The notes under the pieces: model-generated | What the model was told of the DNA's origin: nothing | What the model saw: only the letters and a program-made list of their open reading frames with translations | Databases searched by the model: none | Program-made: the position numbers and the translations under genes | In this document: in pieces, positions 1-10,250 of the stretch | Numbering within the stretch: position 1 is the stretch's first letter | Layout of the letters: every line of letters begins with the position of its first letter | Assembly: GCA_963575745.1 (NCBI GenBank) | Contig: CAUYUJ010015949.1 | Location: 489,510 to 553,509, forward strand | Direction: 5' to 3' | Length of the DNA: 64,000 nt | From: Prorocentrum cordatum | Lineage: Eukaryota; Sar; Dinophyceae; Prorocentrales; Prorocentraceae

Positions 1-223
1 CGAAGCTACCGCCCCGCCTTGTGAGGAGGCCGCCCCCCCTCGCGCCACCCCCGCGCGAGCACCGCCAGCCTGCGCGCTCCGCCAGTCTTGGTCCGCTCGT
101 CCACAGACCGAAGACCTTGTCGTCGTCATCGTGATCATGATCATTCTTGGCATTCTGATTTGTGCTGCCATGATCGGCTTGTTCTTTTCTCTTTCCATCG
201 TCCACCCCCGTGCCGTGAGAGAG

Positions 224-280
224 GCGGAGGACCTCGCGAAGGCCAAGGCGGACGCGCTCCGGGAGCTCCAGCGCGAGAAG
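224..280 (+). CDS. candidate micro-exon 1, coiled-coil segment (19 aa)
   Basis: Phase-0 segment reading AEDLAKAKADALRELQREK, a charged helix with heptad-like Leu/Ala spacing. It follows a pyrimidine-rich run (about 181-210) and an AG at 222-223, and is followed by GCGGGC, a possible GC donor of the kind dinoflagellate introns tolerate. The frame stays open upstream to about 130 through a hydrophobic stretch (ILGILICAAMIGLFF), which would otherwise resemble a membrane helix; I think that part is intronic. Product not recognised. The exon call rests on composition, frame and splice-like borders only. Confidence 0.35.
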
Positions 281-366
281 GCGGGCGGTTCAGCGCACCG
301 CCCCAGGGCGGGGTATATTGGGGGCCAGGTCGCGAGGAGGGAGTTGTTGGAAGGTCGCGGGGAGAG

Positions 367-404
367 GAAGTGGAGATGATGATGCTGCTGATGATGCTGA
401 TGAT

Positions 405-456
<52 letters not shown>

Positions 457-775
457 TTGCTGATGATGATGCTGGTGATGCTGATGCTGCTGATGATGAT
501 GGTGGTGGTGTTGGTGGTGGTGGTTGTGGTGATGGTGATGGTGATGGTGATGGTGATGGTGATGGTGATGGTGATGGTGATGGTGATGGTGATGGTGGTA
601 ATGGTGATGGTGATGGTGATGGCGTTGACTGTGATGGTGATGGTGTTGATGATGGTGATGATGTTGATGATCATGCTGGCGATGCTCATGCTGATGATGG
701 TTATGAACATGATGTTGATAATATTGTGGATGCTGCTGCTGCTGATGATGATGATGATGCTGCTGATGATGATGG

Positions 776-830
<55 letters not shown>

Positions 831-915
831 TAGGAGGAGGAGGAGGAGGAGGAGGAGGAGGAGGAGGAGGAAGAGGAAGAGGAGAAGGAGGAGACGGCGG
901 AGGAGGAGGAAGTAG
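367..915. repeat. compound (GAT/GCT)n-(GGTGAT)n-(GGA)n microsatellite
   Basis: ATG/CTG triplets run to about 530, then a GGTGAT hexamer block (about 530-600), more GAT, and pure GGA from about 832. All three frames stay open and give poly-Met/Asp/Ser-like translations, which are repeat artefacts. Confidence 0.95.
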
Positions 916-949
916 GAGGAGGATGAGGAGACCCGCGGGAGGAGGATCG

Positions 950-1098
950 ACGGAGATGCGCGCGGATCTCGTAGATCGGCTCTGGGTCCTGGTGGCGCAT
1001 CCGGCGCCGCCCCTGGCGCGCACCCTGCGCGCCAGGAGAGTGTGGGGCCGGCGCCAACCCCAGAAATTCGCGTGCATTTTCGGAAGTTCTCATGGCGA
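950..1098. mobile_element. family G inverted-repeat element, copy 1
   Basis: Starts with GCGCGCGGATCTCGTAGATC and ends with a diverged inverted counterpart (CCCAGAAATTCGCGTGCA). The middle shares the GGCGCATCCGGCGCCGCCCC core with the copy at 9.5 kb. Non-coding and diverged. Confidence 0.55.
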
Positions 1099-1143
1099 GT
1101 GAACCTTTGATTCTAGGGGGGAAGGATCGAAGGATTCATTTGC

Positions 1144-1318
1144 ACAGTCAACCCGCATAGCAAGGATGGGCAGCCTTCCCAATGGTACCCTTGCGTCCTG
1201 GACTGCTCGGTCCATCCTTGGCCACTTTCGTTGGCCGCGCCCTGCTCGACAAGCCTCGGCGTGGCCTTCCAGGGCCCTTGCATCCTTGTCGTGCATCCTT
1301 CTGGTACGGGTCGACTGT
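1144..1318. mobile_element. family B inverted-repeat element, copy 1 (Tc1/mariner-like ends)
   Basis: Left end ACAGTCAACCCGCATAGCAA and right end GGTACGGGTCGACTGT are inverted copies of each other. The interior carries CTTGGCCACTTTCG and CCAAGGCCCTTGCATCCTT-type blocks shared with five other copies (10.4, 36.7, 40.7, 44.9, 47.8 kb). CAGT termini next to TA at the right end recall Tc1/mariner non-autonomous elements. No transposase. Lies only 5 bp from family A copy 1. Confidence 0.75.
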
Positions 1319-1323
1319 AAGTT

Positions 1324-1481
1324 TAAGTCGGGCCTGTCCCTCTACAGGGGGAGTTTTCAAAGAAGGTGAAACATAGTCGGAGGACGATTGTTGGATCATT
1401 ATTTGACCATTTTGGGGTGTATGTTTTGACTATTTTTGTTTTTCGTCCGAAGTCCGCCTGTAGGGGGACAGGCCCGACCTA
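1324..1481. mobile_element. family A inverted-repeat element (MULE-like MITE), copy 1
   Basis: Termini TAAGTCGGGCCTGTCCC and GGGGACAGGCCCGACCTA are inverted repeats. The interior has a second inverted pair (ATAGTCGGAGG ... GACTATTTTTG). Flanks match only weakly (about 6 of 10), so the target duplication has decayed here; clear duplications exist in other copies. Confidence 0.8.
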
Positions 1482-1747
1482 TATGTACGTCCTTTTCGAG
1501 CGTTCTGGAACGCTCTCGGGGCAGCCTGGGGCGCCCTTGGACGGCCGCGCCGCTCGCTACCTCTCGGGAGTTGTTGGCGGTGCCCTTGATCCGAGGTGCC
1601 CCCGGCTTTTTCGCACTTCTTTTGAGGCCCCCGGGGCCCTCGGGGGCCTCGCGAGGGGTGCCCGGGAGGCCGCCTGGGCCACCCCGGGAACCCTGGGGGT
1701 ACCTTCTGGGCCAGGGGTATTGCTGGCAGCATACGAGCATCTGTCAG

Positions 1748-1908
1748 GAGGGAAAAAAACACACAGACACACTTAATCGTCGATTCCGCAGAAAATATGG
1801 GAAAATATGGGAAGTGGGGGGGAAGACGAAAACACAGAAAATATGGGAAAATATGGGGAATTCTTTTATTTGTGTGTATTTATTTGTGTCCCAGGGTCCC
1901 TTCAATCT
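1748..1908. mobile_element. family L dispersed element, copy 1
   Basis: Carries ACACACAGACACACTTAATC at the left, several AAAATATGGGAA words in the middle and TTTGTGTCCCAGGGTCCC at the right. Near copies lie at 11.1 and 28.2 kb, with partial copies at 29.4 and 31.2 kb. Ends are roughly inverted (GGGA..ACACA / TGTGT..CCC). Confidence 0.65.
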
Positions 1909-2239
1909 TCCAGGTCCGCCAGCCCTCGGGGATGCTCGGCTCCACTCTCCGCCCGAGGGTGTCCCCTGCCTGCCTGCGCACTTGCTGGGCCCTGGAGCTG
2001 CCTGCGCACGCGAACGCGAAGGAGGCCCTCCCTCCCCAGCTGCAGCGCGCGTCGCGGACGCGAAAAACGCGCGGGGCGGCGGCACCGATATTCGCGAAAG
2101 CGCCCACGTCAAGAGTCCCCGCGGCCAAGCAGTCGCGAGTCCAGCTCACAGTGCCAATCTCCTTTTCAATCCCCTTTTCCTCATCCTCCTCCTCCTCTCC
2201 TCACTTCTCATCCTCCCGCCGCCCCGCCCCCTCCTGACC

Positions 2240-2846
2240 AGACTTGCCCAGTAGCTGCTCGCCCTCGTCCTCCTCCCCTCGCACGGCGGGGGCAGGGGCA
2301 AGTGGTGGGACGCAGGCATGGGCGCGGGCGCCGTGCTCTGTCCTCTGGGCTGGACCTCCTTGGGAGGCCGGCTGCAAGAGAAAGTATGGGGGGGGCACGG
2401 GCGGGCCTCGAAGTGCGAGGCGAAGGAGAGGCTTGTGCCTCTCCACGGGACCCGCCGTTGTGCCGCAGCCTCCGCCCTGGCCTCCCTGCGGCGGCGCGCC
2501 TCGAGTCGATGCTCAGCAATGCGCTCGATCTGCGCTGCCGTGAGGGGTGGCGGCGGGGGGGGGGAGAAGAGGAAACGGGCAGAGGCCCCAAGAAAACCTC
2601 AATATCAAGCTCATAGCTCAGGTCCCCGGGAAAAAGGGGAGAAGAGGGCTCAGGAGCAGGAGTAGGAGCTGGGTCGGGAGCTGGTGTCGGAGCATCTTCA
2701 CACTGCACCCGTTCATACTGAAACCTGTGGGAGGAGAGGTGGGTGAAGGAGAGGAGGGGAGGAGAGAGGGGTGGAGGAGGAGTAAAAGTGTTGGAGGATG
2801 ACTAGTAAGAGGAGAATCGTCCTCCCCCGTCCCTTCCTCTCCATTC
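2240..2846. other. unassigned GC-rich stretch
   Basis: Two local open frames exist on each strand, without recognisable domains. A purine-rich run begins near 2545 and leads into the TG tract. No gene supported. Confidence 0.5.
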
Positions 2847-3215
2847 TTGGTGTGTGTTTATGTTAGTGTGTGTGTGTGTGTTTGTGTTTGTGTTTGTGTG
2901 GTTGCGCGTGGTTACATGTGTGTGTGTTTGTGTGTGTGTGTTTGTGTTTGTGCGCCTGTGTACGTACGAGCGTGCGTGTGTATGCGTGCGTGCGTGTGTA
3001 TGTGTGCGTGCGTGCGTGTGTGCGTGCGTGCGTGCGTGTGCGTGTGTGCGTGTGTGCGTGTGTGTGCGTGTGTGCGTGTGTGTGTGTGTGTGTGTGTGCG
3101 TGTGTGTGTGTGTGCGTGTGTGTGTATGTGTGTGTGTGTGTCTGTGTCTGTGTCTGTGTCTGTGTCTGTGTCTGTGTGTCTGTGTCTGTGTGTGTTTGTG
3201 TGTGTGCCTGTGCGT
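2847..3215. repeat. TG-rich compound microsatellite (TG, TGCG, TGTCTG)
   Basis: Alternating TG with interspersed CGTG and a TCTGTG hexamer block at about 3140-3175. The poly Val-Cys translations are repeat artefacts. Confidence 0.95.
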
Positions 3216-4180
3216 GCGGGCCCGCTGGTATCAACGTGCTGCTTGATCCGTCGTCGGCATTCATCAGTGCGGGCCCGCGTCGTGAAACGGCAGCAGCAGG
3301 TGCGGGCGCCCCCTTCCCTTTTGTCTTCTCCCCTTATCGGCTGGAATCTCGGGTGCGGCTCGAAGTAGTCCTGGCCCGAAGGTGTCCCCAGCTCTTCGCG
3401 CCATTTTGGAGCCCTTGGGGGCCCGCTGGGCCTCGTGAGGGGTGCTTTGGAGGCTGTCGGAGCCTCCCTGGGCACCTTGGGCCAGGGAAGCGCGTGGCAA
3501 CGCCCGACTTTCTCGGGGTCCAGAGCGAAGCTTCCAAGCTGCTGGGTTCTCTGGGGCGCGGTCCGATGGTTGCACCTGTCCTACACGAAAGGCGCTGCAC
3601 TCAGGACCCCTTTGGGCTCAGCGGGGGCCCATGGCTTTCTGGCCGTTCCTTGGATCAGGGTCGGGGAACTTACTCGGTGCCGAGGCTCGCCGTGGCCAAG
3701 GAGGTTCCTCTGCTCCTTCCTCACGCAGCGTTCCTGATGGTAGCACGGCGACAGCACAGGGAGGCGGGACCACACGCAGGCAGAGCACGGCTGTGTTACA
3801 TGCCTTGGGCTTTGGCAGCATTTCTTTCGTCGAGCCGCGCCAGAATTGAAAATGGGTAGGGAGCGATGGTGGGGGGGGGGGGGCTACCACAGGTTTTGGT
3901 TTGCGGTCGTGGCAGCAGGCCCACGTCCAGTCCAGTCCAGGAGCCTTGCGCAGCCCACAGAGCGCGAGCAATTGTTTGAAAATGTGCACGGAAGCGGATG
4001 CCTTCAGCACGCCGCCCATGCCTCGACCACGCGAGCGCGACTTTCTTTATTCTAGCCTCCATGTTCGCAGAGATTCCGGCCTTCGTTGTTTCTGGCCTCC
4101 CCGTTGGGTCGTGGATGCCTTTGTCTGCTCTCCGACTGGCCCCGAGAGGCTCCGCTGCACTCCCCTTCCGAGATGGGGGG
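3216..4180. other. unassigned intergenic or intronic stretch
   Basis: Open frames on both strands lack recognisable domains. A ten-G run sits near 3873. No gene supported. Confidence 0.45.
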
Positions 4181-4198
4181 CCGGCCCCCGTGCGCGAG

Positions 4199-4252
4199 GC
4201 GCTGCTGGAGAGGGCGGCGAGGCGGCTGGAGAAGAAGGCCGTGGAGGCCGAG
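4199..4252 (+). CDS. candidate micro-exon 2, coiled-coil segment (18 aa)
   Basis: Exactly 54 nt, phase 0, reading ALLERAARRLEKKAVEAE. It is preceded by CGCGAG (AG|G acceptor pattern) and followed by GTGCTC (GT donor). Glu, Arg and Lys alternate with Ala/Leu as in a coiled coil, and third codon positions are almost all G or C. Same length as the candidates at 13646 and 15107. Product unknown. The segment starts a series of imperfect local duplications (4240-4975). Confidence 0.45.
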
Positions 4253-4975
4253 GTGCTCAGGGAGAGGTGGTCGTCCCAAGACCAGGGCGCCGCGCGGGCC
4301 GCGACCAAAAGGGGCGCAGGGAGGCAGGGGGTGGGGCGAGGGAGGGAAGCGGGGAGGAGAGAGAGGACGTTGTCCATTCGTCCTTCGACGTTGAAGCCGT
4401 CGCCTCCAAGGAGAGGTGGTCCCCAGACCAGGGCGCCGCGAGGGCCGCGGCACAGCGACGCAGGGAGGCAGGGCTCACCTCGACTCCTCCGATCCGATTC
4501 GATGCCGATTTCGATGGGTTCCGATTCCGAGTCGATTCGACTTCGGCTTCTCCAATGAAGGCCTCCTGAGCCGTCCGATCTCCGCCGATTCGACTTCTCC
4601 CGACTCGGCTGCCGATTTCCGCCATTCCGACCCCTTAGGATCGCCGATCCGACTAATCGAGTCGAGTCTGGGCTCCCTTGGGGAGGAGGAGCGGGTTGCG
4701 AGGGAGGAAAGCAGGGAGGAGGGGGGGATGGTTTCCCTGTGTCGTTCGACGCTGGAGCCCATCGCCTTCAAGGAGAGGTGGTCCCAAGACCAGGGCGCCG
4801 CGCGGGCCGCGACCGAAAAGGGTGCAGGGAGTGGGGGGGCCGGGGGGGCGAGGGATGGAAGCGGGGAGGAGTGGGAGGACGTTTTCCATTCATCCTTCGA
4901 TGTTGAAGCCGTCGCCTCCAAGTACAGGAGAGTAGTCCCACGGCCAGGGTGCCGCGCGGGCCGCAGCCAGGGGGC
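4240..4975. repeat. local imperfect duplication array
   Basis: A block reading GGAGAGGTGGTCCCAAGACC followed by AGGGCGCCGCGCGGGCCGCG recurs at about 4257, 4408 and 4773, with a shorter version at about 4928. Blocks containing TTCGACGTTGAAGCCGTCGC occur at 4384 and 4898. Frames shift between copies, so this is not a protein repeat. Confidence 0.75.
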
Positions 4976-4977
4976 GC

Positions 4978-5042
4978 AGGGAGGAGGAGGAGGAGGAGGA
5001 GGAGGAGGAGGAGGAGGTGGAGGAGGAGGAAGAGGAGGGAGT
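4978..5042. repeat. (GGA)n microsatellite
   Basis: Nearly uninterrupted GGA triplets with one GGTGGA break. Confidence 0.95.
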
Positions 5043-5555
5043 GGCGCGGGAGAGCTCGACGGGCCTCGATCTCCCCGCGATGTAAAACAAGCAGACATGA
5101 CGAAAAGCTGTCTCGTATGTTCGCCTTTTGGTCGCCCTCGAAGGGCCCTCCCGACCGTCAAGGAACGACTCAGGACGAAAAGCCGGTCCCGGGGATGGGG
5201 TCGAGCCAGTCTTGGGGATGGAGTCGAGATCTCCAGGGGTCCACGTTGTGAACAAAACATGCGTCCGCGAGGGGGTCATGCTTGCAATGCACCATTCGAT
5301 TGACGAGGTTGTCCAAGCGTTTGCGCAACCTGTGTTTCAAGGCGCGCGGCCGTCAGGATCTACGAACGATGTGCTTGGTTGGTTATGTTTACTTTCGTTT
5401 CGGGAAGTTCTGAATACGGGAGGACTGCAGGGACAGAATTTCTGGAGGTGTGCGCGCCCTTCGATGGGCCTTGTGCATCTTGGACATGCCTCTGGTGCCG
5501 CTCCTGGCGCGCTCAACGTGCCAGGGAGGGGGAATGAGCAGCAGCTCAGTCATCT

Positions 5556-5760
5556 ATCGGCGGCGCGCCGAAGGGGCGAAGTGAAGGGGTGCAGGCCTTC
5601 TCAGAAGGCGGCGGGGCTTCTCAGAAACTCATCTGGCCTTCTGAGAAGCCCTCTGCGGCCCAGGAGAAGGCTTGGAACGTTTCTCCGAAGGCCGGGGGCA
5701 TTCTGAGTCTCCTGGGGAGACCAGCCCACTCTGCCTTCCTCCCGGGGCGCGCCGCCAAAG
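5556..5760. mobile_element. family H inverted-repeat element, copy 1
   Basis: Ends CGGCGGCGCGCCGAAGGGG and CCCGGGGCGCGCCGCC are inverted. The interior has repeated palindromic CTTCTCAGAAGGC and GGCCTTCTGAGAAG words, shared with 16.7, 22.8, 55.1 and 60.8 kb. Confidence 0.6.
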
Positions 5761-5807
5761 CCCGAGGGCGATGAGGGAGAGCTCCGGCGGCTGACTCCGA
5801 CATCTTA

Positions 5808-6070
5808 CAGTGGAGACCCATGCCAAGAAACACCCTGCTTGCCTCCAGGGTGCCCTGGGTGTCTTGGATGTCGATGGTTCCAACGCCAAAGGTCAATGGA
5901 CGTCCTGGGGTCTCAGAACTGGGTTTCCTATGGAAGGTTTCTTGTGGTCGGGACCCCATTGCATCGGCCCTGGACCACCATTCCTGGCGCGCGTAGAGCG
6001 CAGCGGGGGGGGAGCCGCGCCGAACCAGAAAGCCCACGCGGATCCACCGTGCCGAGACCTGCTCCTTCCG
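5808..6070. repeat. family R dispersed repeat, copy 1
   Basis: GTGGAGACCCATGCCAAG, AATGGACGTCCTGGGGTCTC and GGTTTCTTGTGGTCGGGAC words are shared in order with copies at 38.4 and 38.8 kb. Confidence 0.65.
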
Positions 6071-6080
6071 TGGGTTTAGT

Positions 6081-6203
6081 ATCGCTCGGACGTGTGCTTT
6101 TTTTCGCGGCCAGGATCATTGAGGGGCATCCTGGATCATCCTGCGAAAAAAACACGCACGAAACCGAACAAAAACACAGGGAATGGACGTCCGAACGATG
6201 GCC
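6081..6203. mobile_element. family C inverted-repeat element, copy 1
   Basis: Left ATCGCTCGGACGTGTG and right GACGTCCGAACGATGGCC are inverted ends. The interior GGATCATCCTGCGAAAAA / ACGCACGAAACCGAAC is shared with six further copies. Non-coding, about 125 bp. Confidence 0.8.
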
Positions 6204-6261
6204 AGTGGGGGGGCGGGGGCGTTGCCGAATCGGCTCGCCTGCCGGCGCCCAAGGGGCCTAA

Positions 6262-6515
6262 GTACGTCGGGAGCCTTGAGACGGGGGTCAATGCAAACGG
6301 GGGTCAGCCAGGACACTGGATCCTGCAGGATCCTGCGAAGAGCCCCTCTGGCCGACCCGGGTTAGCGAGCCGCCCGTGGCCGCGAGGCGGCCGCGCATAT
6401 TGGCTGACCCGGGTTTGCGAAGACCTGCGATGCAGTTGTTGTTTCCTGCATTGCAGTTTTTTGGTTTCCTGCTGACCCGGGTCTGGATTGACCCGGGTGA
6501 GAGGATCCCCGAGTA
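6262..6515. mobile_element. family M dispersed element, copy 1
   Basis: Begins CGGGAGCCTTGAGACGGGGG and ends GATTGACCCGGGTGAGAGG followed by ATCCCCGAG, roughly inverted. Contains GGATCCTGCAGGATCC and several GACCCGGGT words. Very similar to 20.35-20.6 kb. TACGT flanks both ends and may be a 5-bp target duplication. Confidence 0.7.
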
Positions 6516-6564
6516 CGTGAGCGTTCTCTCACGTGGCCAGACGAGCCTGCACAGTGGGCAAGTA

Positions 6565-6721
6565 TGAAGTCGGGCCTGCCCCTCTACAGGAGGAGTATTC
6601 CAAAATAGTCAAAATATAGTCAGGGGACGATTCTTAATTTGTTATGAACATTTGGGGGCATGTTTGGACTATTCTTGATGTTTCGTCCAAAATCCCCCTG
6701 TAGGGGGACAGGCCCGACCTA
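6565..6721. mobile_element. family A inverted-repeat element, copy 2
   Basis: Ends TGAAGTCGGGCCTGCCCC and GGGGGACAGGCCCGACCTA. It is flanked by GGGCAAGTA (6556-6564) and GGGCAAGCA (6722-6730), an 8 of 9 match read as a target duplication. Confidence 0.85.
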
Positions 6722-6854
6722 GGGCAAGCAGCTGGCCCTCCCGCGGCTGCCCCAGCGACAGCTCGCTCGTGCCTCCCGCCGGAGGGGGGGGGGGGGCGCG
6801 GAGCCCTGCGGCGCCCTGTGGGGCTCGGAGGCGCCGAGGGACGTGCCGCAGAAG

Positions 6855-7010
6855 CCCTCCTCCTCCTCCTCCCTCCTCCTCCCTCCTCCTCCTCCTCCTC
6901 CCTCCTCCTCCTCCTCCTCCTCCTCCCTCCGTCTCCTCCTCCTCCTCCTCCTCCTCCTCCCCCCGTCTCCTCCTCTTCCTCCTCCTCCTCCTCCTCCTCC
7001 CCCTGCTCCT
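6855..7010. repeat. (TCC)n microsatellite
   Basis: TCC triplets with occasional CTCC, CGTC and CTTC interruptions. All frames are open in both directions as a consequence. Confidence 0.95.
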
Positions 7011-7194
7011 TGCGGACCTTCCGTCCTAGCTTTCCCCCCCTTGTTCGGAATGATCTGCGTATGCGGTTTTTCCTTGAACTGCGTGAGGTTTCCATGTGTT
7101 TCGGAGAATTCTTCCGCACCGTTCGTGGAGGTCGGAAGGTAGGGAAGGTGGAGGTGGAGGGATCGACAGCAAGCTGATCATCTCGAGGAGCAAC

Positions 7195-7370
7195 ACGGCA
7201 TGAACATAACATGTTCGGAGTTCCGCTACAGTCTCTTGGACCGGCGCTGGACCTCCTCCCTGCCGTGCAAAACGCGCAAGGGGCTGCGACGGAGGCGCCG
7301 CCAGGAGGGTCCATCGCCGATACCAGAAATCCGTGCGGATCTTCGAACGTTTATGCTGATACAGTTGTCT
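7195..7370. mobile_element. family G inverted-repeat element, copy 2
   Basis: Left TCTCTTGGACCGGCGCTGGAC and right ATCGCCGATACCAGAAATCC form the family G inverted pair. The right flank AACGTTTATGCTGATAC resembles the TTTATG end of other copies. Confidence 0.6.
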
Positions 7371-7879
7371 GTTTATCTAGAGGAGCTCAGGCATCTAGCC
7401 CAGTTATCTTGCGTGGACAGTCGCGATTCCGATCCGCCTTCTCGAGACAAAATGCAACACCGTAAAAATCACGACCGGAGCCTTGGACTCGATCTTTGGA
7501 GCCAGATCGGTCTGCGAGGCTCCCGGGGCCCGAAATAGGGCGAAATCGCCGGGCGTGACACAATTGCAGCGCCCAGATCTCAGGGTTGTAATACCTTCCA
7601 CATTCGGATGCAGCACCTGGCAGGCCAAATTCTGATTTTGTCCTGGTCCGAAATCCGGCTTGATCTGGCTTGATCCCGCTGAATCCAGCTTAATTCCGCT
7701 TAATTAATGCGAGGCTCTTTTTGGCGTAACAGCGCCCCATTGGGGCTTACTCCTCCTTAGCCCTTCCGACGAATAGACCTCCCAGTATTTGCCTCTTGAC
7801 TTCCAGAGCTCGACCCGGACCCCGGCCCCTGCCCCCTGTGCCCGACGCTCTGGCCTCCCAGGTGGGGTCCGAGAGCAGG

Positions 7880-8030
7880 GGTCGGAGCATCGCCGATGCA
7901 CCGCCGATGCGGCTCCGTGTGGAGCCCGAGGCGACGGCACCGATGCCTCACCTGCCTCTCCGATGCACCGGCGAGCTGGCGCGATCCTCCGATCCCGTCC
8001 ACTCGGAGCCCATCCATAGGGCCCAGGAGG
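7880..8030. repeat. family P repeat rich in CGATGC palindromes
   Basis: GCATCGCCGATGC, TGTGGAGCCCGAGGCGACG and CTCCGATCCCGTCCACTCGG occur in the same order as at 14.05 and 20.95 kb. Confidence 0.6.
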
Positions 8031-8072
8031 CCTCCAGACGCGCGGTGCTCCGGGGCCCCAGGCGCCTCCGAG

Positions 8073-8138
8073 TTGGGCCTGCGGGCGCGGCTGGAGGAGG
8101 AGCTGGAGGAGCAGCTGAGCGACCTCAGGGAGGAGAAG
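8073..8138 (+). CDS. candidate micro-exon 3, coiled-coil segment (22 aa)
   Basis: 66 nt in phase 0 beginning LGLRARLEEELEEQLSDL and ending REEK, an acidic Leu-heptad helix. Preceded by CCGAG and followed by GCGCCT (possible GC donor after AAG, the same border as micro-exon 1). Codon third positions are strongly G/C. The frame stays open beyond both borders, so limits are approximate. Product unknown. Confidence 0.4.
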
Positions 8139-8456
8139 GCGCCTCCGGCTCGGCGCAGCGAGGGGGCGGGAAGAACGGGCGGGGGCGGAGGAGGAGGAGG
8201 AGGACAAGGAGGAGGAAGAGGAGGACGCCTTGGGCCAGGGGCCCTCGAGAAACACCCGGTTTGGGGCCGAGGGGGAGGCGGAGGGAAGGAGGAGGGCTCC
8301 GGTACCCAGCGCCCCGGCCGCTTGGAGACAGGAGCCCTCGGATCTCCCGGCCCCTCTGCCCCAGGGCTTGCCTCTCGCGGAGTGTTTGCCTCTGCTCGCT
8401 CGGGTGTCCTCGGCCTGCCCCCCCCCCTCGGTCCTGACCATTCACTACGGCGCGTG

Positions 8457-8633
8457 AAAACGACCACAGCCACTGCTTTTCGTTTGTTGCTGCTTTCCAG
8501 CCCGCAAAAAACAAAGCAGTGGTTGTGGTCATTTTTGTTGAGCTTGGCACCAGGGAAATGACTACAACCACTGCTTCTTTTTCGGCCGGCTGGAAGACGG
8601 CGCAGACAAGAAGCAGTGGCTGTGGTAATTTTC
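8457..8633. repeat. tandem pair of related hairpins
   Basis: Hairpin 1 (8457-8535) pairs CGACCACAGCCACTGCTTT with CAAAGCAGTGGTTGTGGTC. Hairpin 2 (8555-8633) pairs ATGACTACAACCACTGCTTC with AGAAGCAGTGGCTGTGGTA. The arms of the two hairpins are homologous. Both stems are about 20 bp. Confidence 0.85.
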
Positions 8634-8639
8634 CCGTCC

Positions 8640-9190
8640 CGTATTCAAGCAGGGAGCCCAGAGGCGCCCAAAAACATGCACTGGAGACCTCCACCCTCGA
8701 TCGCCCCGATCCCCGCCCCGCGCCGATCGATCGCCCCCCCCTGGTGGGGCGGGCTCAGGCGGCCCCGCAGGGGTCAAAAACATGCCAGCAGACCTCGCGA
8801 TCGTGTCCTTCATTCGTTGTTTCGCCGATCGGCGCGGGCCCTCGCAACAAACGTGTGTGAGGCAAACGCGCCCCTTCTTTTTACGACGCTGATTGTACGA
8901 GTGGAACCAATAGTACACACTCGAGATCGTAAAGTAATCATATACTACGACATCTGAGTTTCGGCACTCCGGCGCCCCCGCCGAGCTCTCAGAGGGCCGC
9001 CCCCCGGGGCGCACATCGGCGCCTGTCCTGTCCTGTCCCCTTCCCCCCATGGAGTAGGTCTTTGCTGGTTTGGGCGCCTGTTTCAGGCAGGTGGGGTCTC
9101 CCCCCATGGGACGCACTGCTGCAAACGGTGGCGCTGAGCAGAGGTCCGGCCAGCCAGGCCCCCCCCCCTCCCCTCCCCTTTCCGCCCAGT
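8640..9190. other. unassigned stretch
   Basis: Contains runs of CCCC and AT-richer sequence around 8870-8950. No repeat family or gene recognised. Confidence 0.4.
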
Positions 9191-9437
9191 GTCGAAACAC
9201 CAAATAAGAAAACGCTCGTTTCCCACGCTCCGACGTTGCCGTCCACAGGCTCGCCGCCGCCGTCGTCGCCGCCGCCCGCGTCGTCGCCGCCGCCGCCGTC
9301 GCTGGCCGCCGCCGGCCGTCACCGAGGGATCGTCCTCGCCGCCGCCCTCGGAGGAGAGCGCCGCCGTCTCGCGCCGCGTGTCGCCCGCCTCGCCCGCCGT
9401 CGTGCCGCCCCCCGGCCGGCGGCGGCCGCGGCGGCAG

Positions 9438-9476
9438 GCGATGCTGGAGGAGACCCGGCGGGTGTGCGCAAGAAAG
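9438..9476 (+). CDS. candidate micro-exon 4 (13 aa or longer)
   Basis: Phase-0 AMLEETRRVCARK after CGGCAG (AG|G acceptor) and before GTTTGAGG, a good GT donor. The same frame stays open upstream to about 9190 with a Ser/Pro/Arg-rich translation (EGSSSPPPSEESAAVSRR), so the exon could be longer and the 9438 start is only one option. Product unknown. Confidence 0.4.
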
Positions 9477-9524
9477 GTTTGAGGACCAACCTGGGATCCA
9501 GGCGCTGCATTCGAAGAAGAAAAA

Positions 9525-9700
9525 ACGCCATAAGCATGAACTGTTGGCGCTTCGCGCGCGGATTTCTTGGATCCGGGCCAGGCCCCCCCCCGCGGCGCCT
9601 CCGGCGCCGCCCCTGGCGCGCTCCGCATCCCACGGAGGGGGGTCCAGCGCCGATCCAAGAAATCCGCGAGGACCGTCAAAAGTTGATGTTTATGCAAATG
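9525..9700. mobile_element. family G inverted-repeat element, copy 3
   Basis: Left GCGCGCGGATTTCTTGGATC pairs with right GATCCAAGAAATCCGCG, followed by AGTTGATGTTTATG. Core GGCGCCTCCGGCGCCGCCCC is as in copy 1. Confidence 0.75.
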
Positions 9701-9721
9701 TTCCTCCTTTATATGGTCGGG

Positions 9722-9840
9722 ACTCGCGCACTGACCCGGGCTTGGGTGCAGGCTCCTGCCGGATCCTGCAGGATCTTGCAGGATCCTGCAGAGCCCGACT
9801 GCACGGGTCTGGATTGACCCGGGTCAGCAGGTCCCCGAGG
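9722..9840. mobile_element. family M element, truncated copy
   Basis: CTGACCCGGGCTTGGGTGC, repeated GGATCCTGCAGGATC and the right end TGGATTGACCCGGGTCAGC match the 3' half of family M. Confidence 0.65.
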
Positions 9841-10044
9841 GGGTGAGGACCACCCCGAGATCCAGGCGCTGCCTGGTTTTCACGTCGGGCGTTGCCGCCC
9901 CAGGTTTCGGGCCCCGTGACCATCGCAGATCCAGCTCGAGCAGTGCCGCAGGAAGATGGGGCCTGTGGGCGGCGCCACCCAAACATGCCAATAATACGAG
10001 TGCGTGGCTCCCCGGAAGGGGCGACGCGCGCACGCCGACACATG

Positions 10045-10250
10045 TCTCGGGACACAGTACTACAGGATGTTTGTACGATCTACGGGAAACGATCTGCTAC
10101 CTGCTACAGGATGTTTGTACGATCTACTACAGGATGTTTGTACGATCTCGGGAAACGGTCTACTACAGGATGCTTCTACGATCTACGGAAACGGTCTAAT
10201 ATAGAACATGATGTCTCGGGAAACGATCTACTACAAGATGATTGTACGAC
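10045..10250. repeat. irregular tandem repeat, unit about 35-40 bp
   Basis: CTACAGGATGTTTGTACGATC followed by GGGAAACG(G/A)TCT recurs five to six times with insertions and deletions. Not in constant frame. Confidence 0.8.

Noticed and set aside
130-330. Small membrane protein with a hydrophobic helix
   Set aside because: The hydrophobic part is T-rich DNA just before an acceptor-like AG; the coding signal starts only at 224.
88-915. Long open frame with poly-Met/Leu/Val and poly-Arg
   Set aside because: It is the translation of GAT, GGTGAT and GGA repeats; all frames are equally open.
1324-1481. Family A as a Tc1/mariner element with TA duplication
   Set aside because: TA next to the ends is part of the terminal repeat; longer 8-11-bp duplications are seen in five of seven copies.
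2847-3215. Cys/Val-rich secreted protein
   Set aside because: TG repeat translated; the same composition appears in all TG tracts here.
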